DNA from: VBDM01 sp041496705
GTDB lineage: Bacteria; Pseudomonadota; Gammaproteobacteria; Burkholderiales; SG8-39
DNA: 33,329 nt
Assembly: GCA_041496705.1 (NCBI GenBank)
Contig: JBGQFD010000034.1
Coordinates: 1-33,329 of the forward strand
Direction of reading: 5' to 3'
Of the stretch, positions 31,293-33,329 are shown piece by piece. The notes beneath the pieces were generated by a model. It saw only the letters and a program-made list of their open reading frames with translations, made no database searches and had not been told where the DNA came from. The position numbers and the translations under genes were made by a program. Each line of letters begins with the position of its first letter. The first letter of the stretch is position 1.

Positions 31293-32678
31293 ATGAATCC
31301 GGTGCAAAGCCCCGCACAGCAGTCCTCCGGCCCGGCGCAGGTCCTGTCCCTGGGCGACGCCACCGCGATCATCGTCGGCCTCATCGTCGGTGCGGGAATC
31401 TTCGGCACACCTGCCATCGTCGCCGGCGCGGTGGAAAGTCCGGTCCTGCTCGTCGCCGTCTGGATCGGGGGCGGGGTTTTTTCGCTGGTCGGCGCGCTGT
31501 GCTACGCCGAGCTCGCCACCGCGTTCCCGTCGGCGGGCGGCGAGTACCATTTCCTCGGTCGGGCCTACGGGCGCTCGCTCGCCTTCCTCTACGGCTGGGC
31601 GCGCATGACGGTGATCGTCGCCGGCTCGATCGCGGTGTTCGCCTACCTCTTCGGGGACTACATGTCGCGCGTGGTCAACCTCGGGCCGCACTCCTCGGCG
31701 ATCTGGGCGGTGCTGGTGGTGTCGGTGCTGACGGCGGTGAACTACGCCGGAATCCGCGAAGGCAAGGTGACGCAGAACGTCTTCACCTTCCTCGAATGCG
31801 GCGGGCTCGCGCTCATCGTCGTCGCCGGCTTGTGGCTCGCCCCCGAGGCCGCCCCCGCCGCGCCGGCCGGGGTCGAATCCCGGCCCTGGTACATGGGCGC
31901 GGGGATCGGCTCGGCGATGGTGTTCGTGCTCTTCACCTACGGCGGCTGGAACGACGCCGCGTACATCTCCGCCGAGGTGCGCGACCGCAAGCGCAACATG
32001 GCGCGCGCGCTGCTGCTGTCGATCGGCATCGTCACCGTCCTGTACGTGCTCGTGAACGTCGCCTACCTGAAGGGCCTGGGCTACGAGGCGATGACGCGCT
32101 CCGACGCGGTCGCCGCGGATCTCCTGAAGCGCGTATGGGGCAGCGCGGGAGAAAAACTGATATCGGTGATGATCGCCATCGCCGCGCTCACCTCGGTGAA
32201 CGGTTCGATGATCGTCGGCGCGCGCTCGAACTATGCGCTCGCGCGCGACTGGCCGATGTTCGGCGCGCTCGCGCGCTGGAACGAGGCGAGCGGCTCGCCG
32301 CGCGCAGCGATCCTGGCGCAAGGTGCGATCGCGCTGGCGCTGGTGGCCTTCGGCGCGTTTCAGAGCGCAGGGTTCAAGGGTCTGGTGGAGTATTCTCTGC
32401 CGGTATTCTGGGGATTCTTCATGCTGACGGGCATCGCGCTCTTCGTCCTGCGCGCGCGCGAGCCCGACGCGCCGCGGCCGTTCCGCGTGCCGGGCTACCC
32501 GGTCGTCCCGGGAATTTTCGTGCTGACCTGCGCCTATCTCCTCTACGCCAGTCTCGCGTATCACCGTGCCCACGCGCTCGTGGGGCTGGGCGTGCTTGGG
32601 GTAGGCGCGCTGCTGCTCATCGCGAACTGGCTCAAGAACCGGGGACAGACCACGGTTTCCGGGCCGAAGACGTCGTAG
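31293..32678 (+). CDS. APC superfamily amino acid/polyamine permease
   Basis: The 461-residue transporter has twelve predicted helices. The unwound helix 1 motif 'VGLIVGAGIFGTPA' at about 28-41 and 'FTYGGWNDAAYISAEVRD' near 212-229 are characteristic of the amino acid-polyamine-organocation group. It follows the spermidine-synthase-like gene by 11 bases. The last 13 residues ('NRGQTTVSGPKTS') are encoded by the left arm and loop of an inverted repeat (32637-32703), so this C-terminus was probably replaced or extended by repeat insertion. Substrate unknown; amino acid or polyamine uptake is likely. Confidence 0.87.
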   Translation: MNPVQSPAQQSSGPAQVLSLGDATAIIVGLIVGAGIFGTPAIVAGAVESPVLLVAVWIGGGVFSLVGALCYAELATAFPSAGGEYHFLGRAYGRSLAFLYGWARMTVIVAGSIAVFAYLFGDYMSRVVNLGPHSSAIWAVLVVSVLTAVNYAGIREGKVTQNVFTFLECGGLALIVVAGLWLAPEAAPAAPAGVESRPWYMGAGIGSAMVFVLFTYGGWNDAAYISAEVRDRKRNMARALLLSIGIVTVLYVLVNVAYLKGLGYEAMTRSDAVAADLLKRVWGSAGEKLISVMIAIAALTSVNGSMIVGARSNYALARDWPMFGALARWNEASGSPRAAILAQGAIALALVAFGAFQSAGFKGLVEYSLPVFWGFFMLTGIALFVLRAREPDAPRPFRVPGYPVVPGIFVLTCAYLLYASLAYHRAHALVGLGVLGVGALLLIANWLKNRGQTTVSGPKTS

Positions 32679-32703
32679 CGAAAACCGTGGTCCGTCCCCG
32701 GTT
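32637..32703. repeat. REP-like long inverted repeat
   Basis: The arms are 32637-32661 and 32679-32703, 25 positions each with two mismatches; the core is ACCGGGGAC-x-GACCACGGTTT. The 17-base loop contains GACGTC and the permease stop codon. The right arm contains the apparent GTG start of the next gene. The shape resembles REP palindromes mobilised by RAYT (TnpA_REP) transposases, but no such transposase is in the window, and no second copy is seen here. Confidence 0.75.
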
Positions 32704-33271
32704 TGTTTCCGACTCTGCGCGCTGCGCCGTTCTCGGTGCGGCGATCCTGTTCGCGGGCTGCGCCGCGCTCGGGGACACGCAACTGACCGACGGTGTCCCG
32801 CCGGCATTCGATCCCGAGGTGCCGTATTTCCCCAGCACCAACGAAGCCGTCATCGGGATGCTCAGGCTCGCCGGCACTGGTCCGCAGGACGTGGTCTACG
32901 ACTTGGGCTGCGGCGATGGGCGCATCGTCATCGCCGCGGCGCGCGAGTTCGGCGCGCGCGGCGTCGGCGTCGAGATCGACCCCGCGCCTTTGCGCATGGC
33001 CGTCTACCAGGCGCGACGCGCCGGGGTCGAGGCACGCGTGCGCTTCGTGCGCGGCGATCTCTTCGACGCGGACATCGGCGAGGCGACGGTGGTGACGCTG
33101 TTCCTCCTCGAATCCGTCAACCGGCGCCTGCTGCCCAAGCTCCTGAAGGAACTCAAACCCGGAACGCGCATCGTCGCACACCGCTACGGTTTCGGCGACG
33201 CCTGGGCACCGGAGAAAGTCCTCCAGGCGGGGGCGAGCACGCTCTACCTGTGGACGGTGCCGGGGCGGTAA
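32687..33271 (+). CDS. Exported class I SAM-methyltransferase-fold protein
   Basis: The protein is about 194 residues long from GTG 32687. Residues about 10-28 are hydrophobic ('CAVLGAAILFAGCAALG'), a signal peptide with possible lipidation at the Cys of 'FAGC' (lipobox weak at -3). The methyltransferase core is clear: 'VPYFPSTNEAVIGML', then motif I 'VVYDLGCGDGRIVIAAA', 'GVGVEIDPAPLRMAVYQA', 'VRFVRGDLFDADIGEATVVTLFLL' and 'LKPGTRIVAHRY'. Similar signal-bearing homologues occur in betaproteobacteria. The start lies inside an inverted repeat, so the original start may have been altered. Substrate unknown; SAM is not expected in the periplasm. Confidence 0.8.
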   Translation: MVRPRFVSDSARCAVLGAAILFAGCAALGDTQLTDGVPPAFDPEVPYFPSTNEAVIGMLRLAGTGPQDVVYDLGCGDGRIVIAAAREFGARGVGVEIDPAPLRMAVYQARRAGVEARVRFVRGDLFDADIGEATVVTLFLLESVNRRLLPKLLKELKPGTRIVAHRYGFGDAWAPEKVLQAGASTLYLWTVPGR

Positions 33272-33329
33272 GGGAAGTCGCGCTGCTCAGCCGCGCGTTA
33301 CATCGGCGGACACGCAAAGCCAGCGTCCC

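Noticed and set aside
33272..33329. Possible C-terminal end of a minus-strand gene entering from beyond the window
   Set aside because: Two minus frames give short plausible tails (stops at 33287-33289 and 33298-33300), but there is too little sequence to choose or to support a call.

Overview
The window is a GC-rich, densely coded chromosomal segment with no rRNA, tRNA, CRISPR array, prophage or transposase gene that I could see. Gene content suggests an uncultured or environmental betaproteobacterium, probably Burkholderiales-like: a TRAP substrate-binding protein, DUF3301 and DUF6279 proteins, a small SWIB-domain protein, MaoC hydratases and EgtB. This is inferred from families, not from a marker gene. 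Nearly all spacers are short and many genes overlap by 1-17 bases, so most of the window reads as short operons.

Layout. 1-2059: a divergent pair, a TRAP substrate-binding protein cut by the window edge (-) and a DHDPS/NAL-family aldolase (+). 2325-6474 (-): a compact operon running CFA-synthase-like methyltransferase, FAD oxidoreductase, hydroxyacid-oxoacid transhydrogenase, then an orphan Phd-type antitoxin. The methyltransferase/oxidoreductase pair matches the gene pair that makes mid-chain (10-methyl) branched fatty acids in actinobacteria. 6630-10515: ankyrin-repeat protein, MFS transporter, two MaoC-fold hydratases, an unknown protein and a DUF423 protein. 10538-14008: a membrane-anchored alpha/beta hydrolase (-), then DUF3301, ferredoxin-NADP reductase, DUF6279 lipoprotein and a TlpA-like thioredoxin, all tightly coupled. 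14083-15375: EgtB (ergothioneine synthesis).

15478-21581: a coupled series of alpha/beta hydrolase, GT9 glycosyltransferase, GtrA, GT39 (ArnT-like), a membrane-anchored BNR/sialidase-fold protein and a polytopic membrane protein. It looks like an envelope glycan or lipid-linked sugar module without an obvious named counterpart, and is one of the two best candidates for an undescribed system. The other is the branched-fatty-acid operon with its extra transhydrogenase gene.

21613-24817: an exported TPR protein, a SWIB protein (-) with a clear terminator, an MFS transporter and an HSL-type esterase. 24866-29570: a stand-alone molybdopterin oxidoreductase, nicotinamidase, a VOC protein, a Tat-signal fumarylacetoacetate-hydrolase-fold protein and a secreted cupin. 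29675-33271: a methyltransferase, a spermidine-synthase-like protein, an APC permease and an exported SAM-methyltransferase-fold protein. A REP-like inverted repeat at 32637-32703 supplies the end of the permease gene and the apparent start of the last gene.
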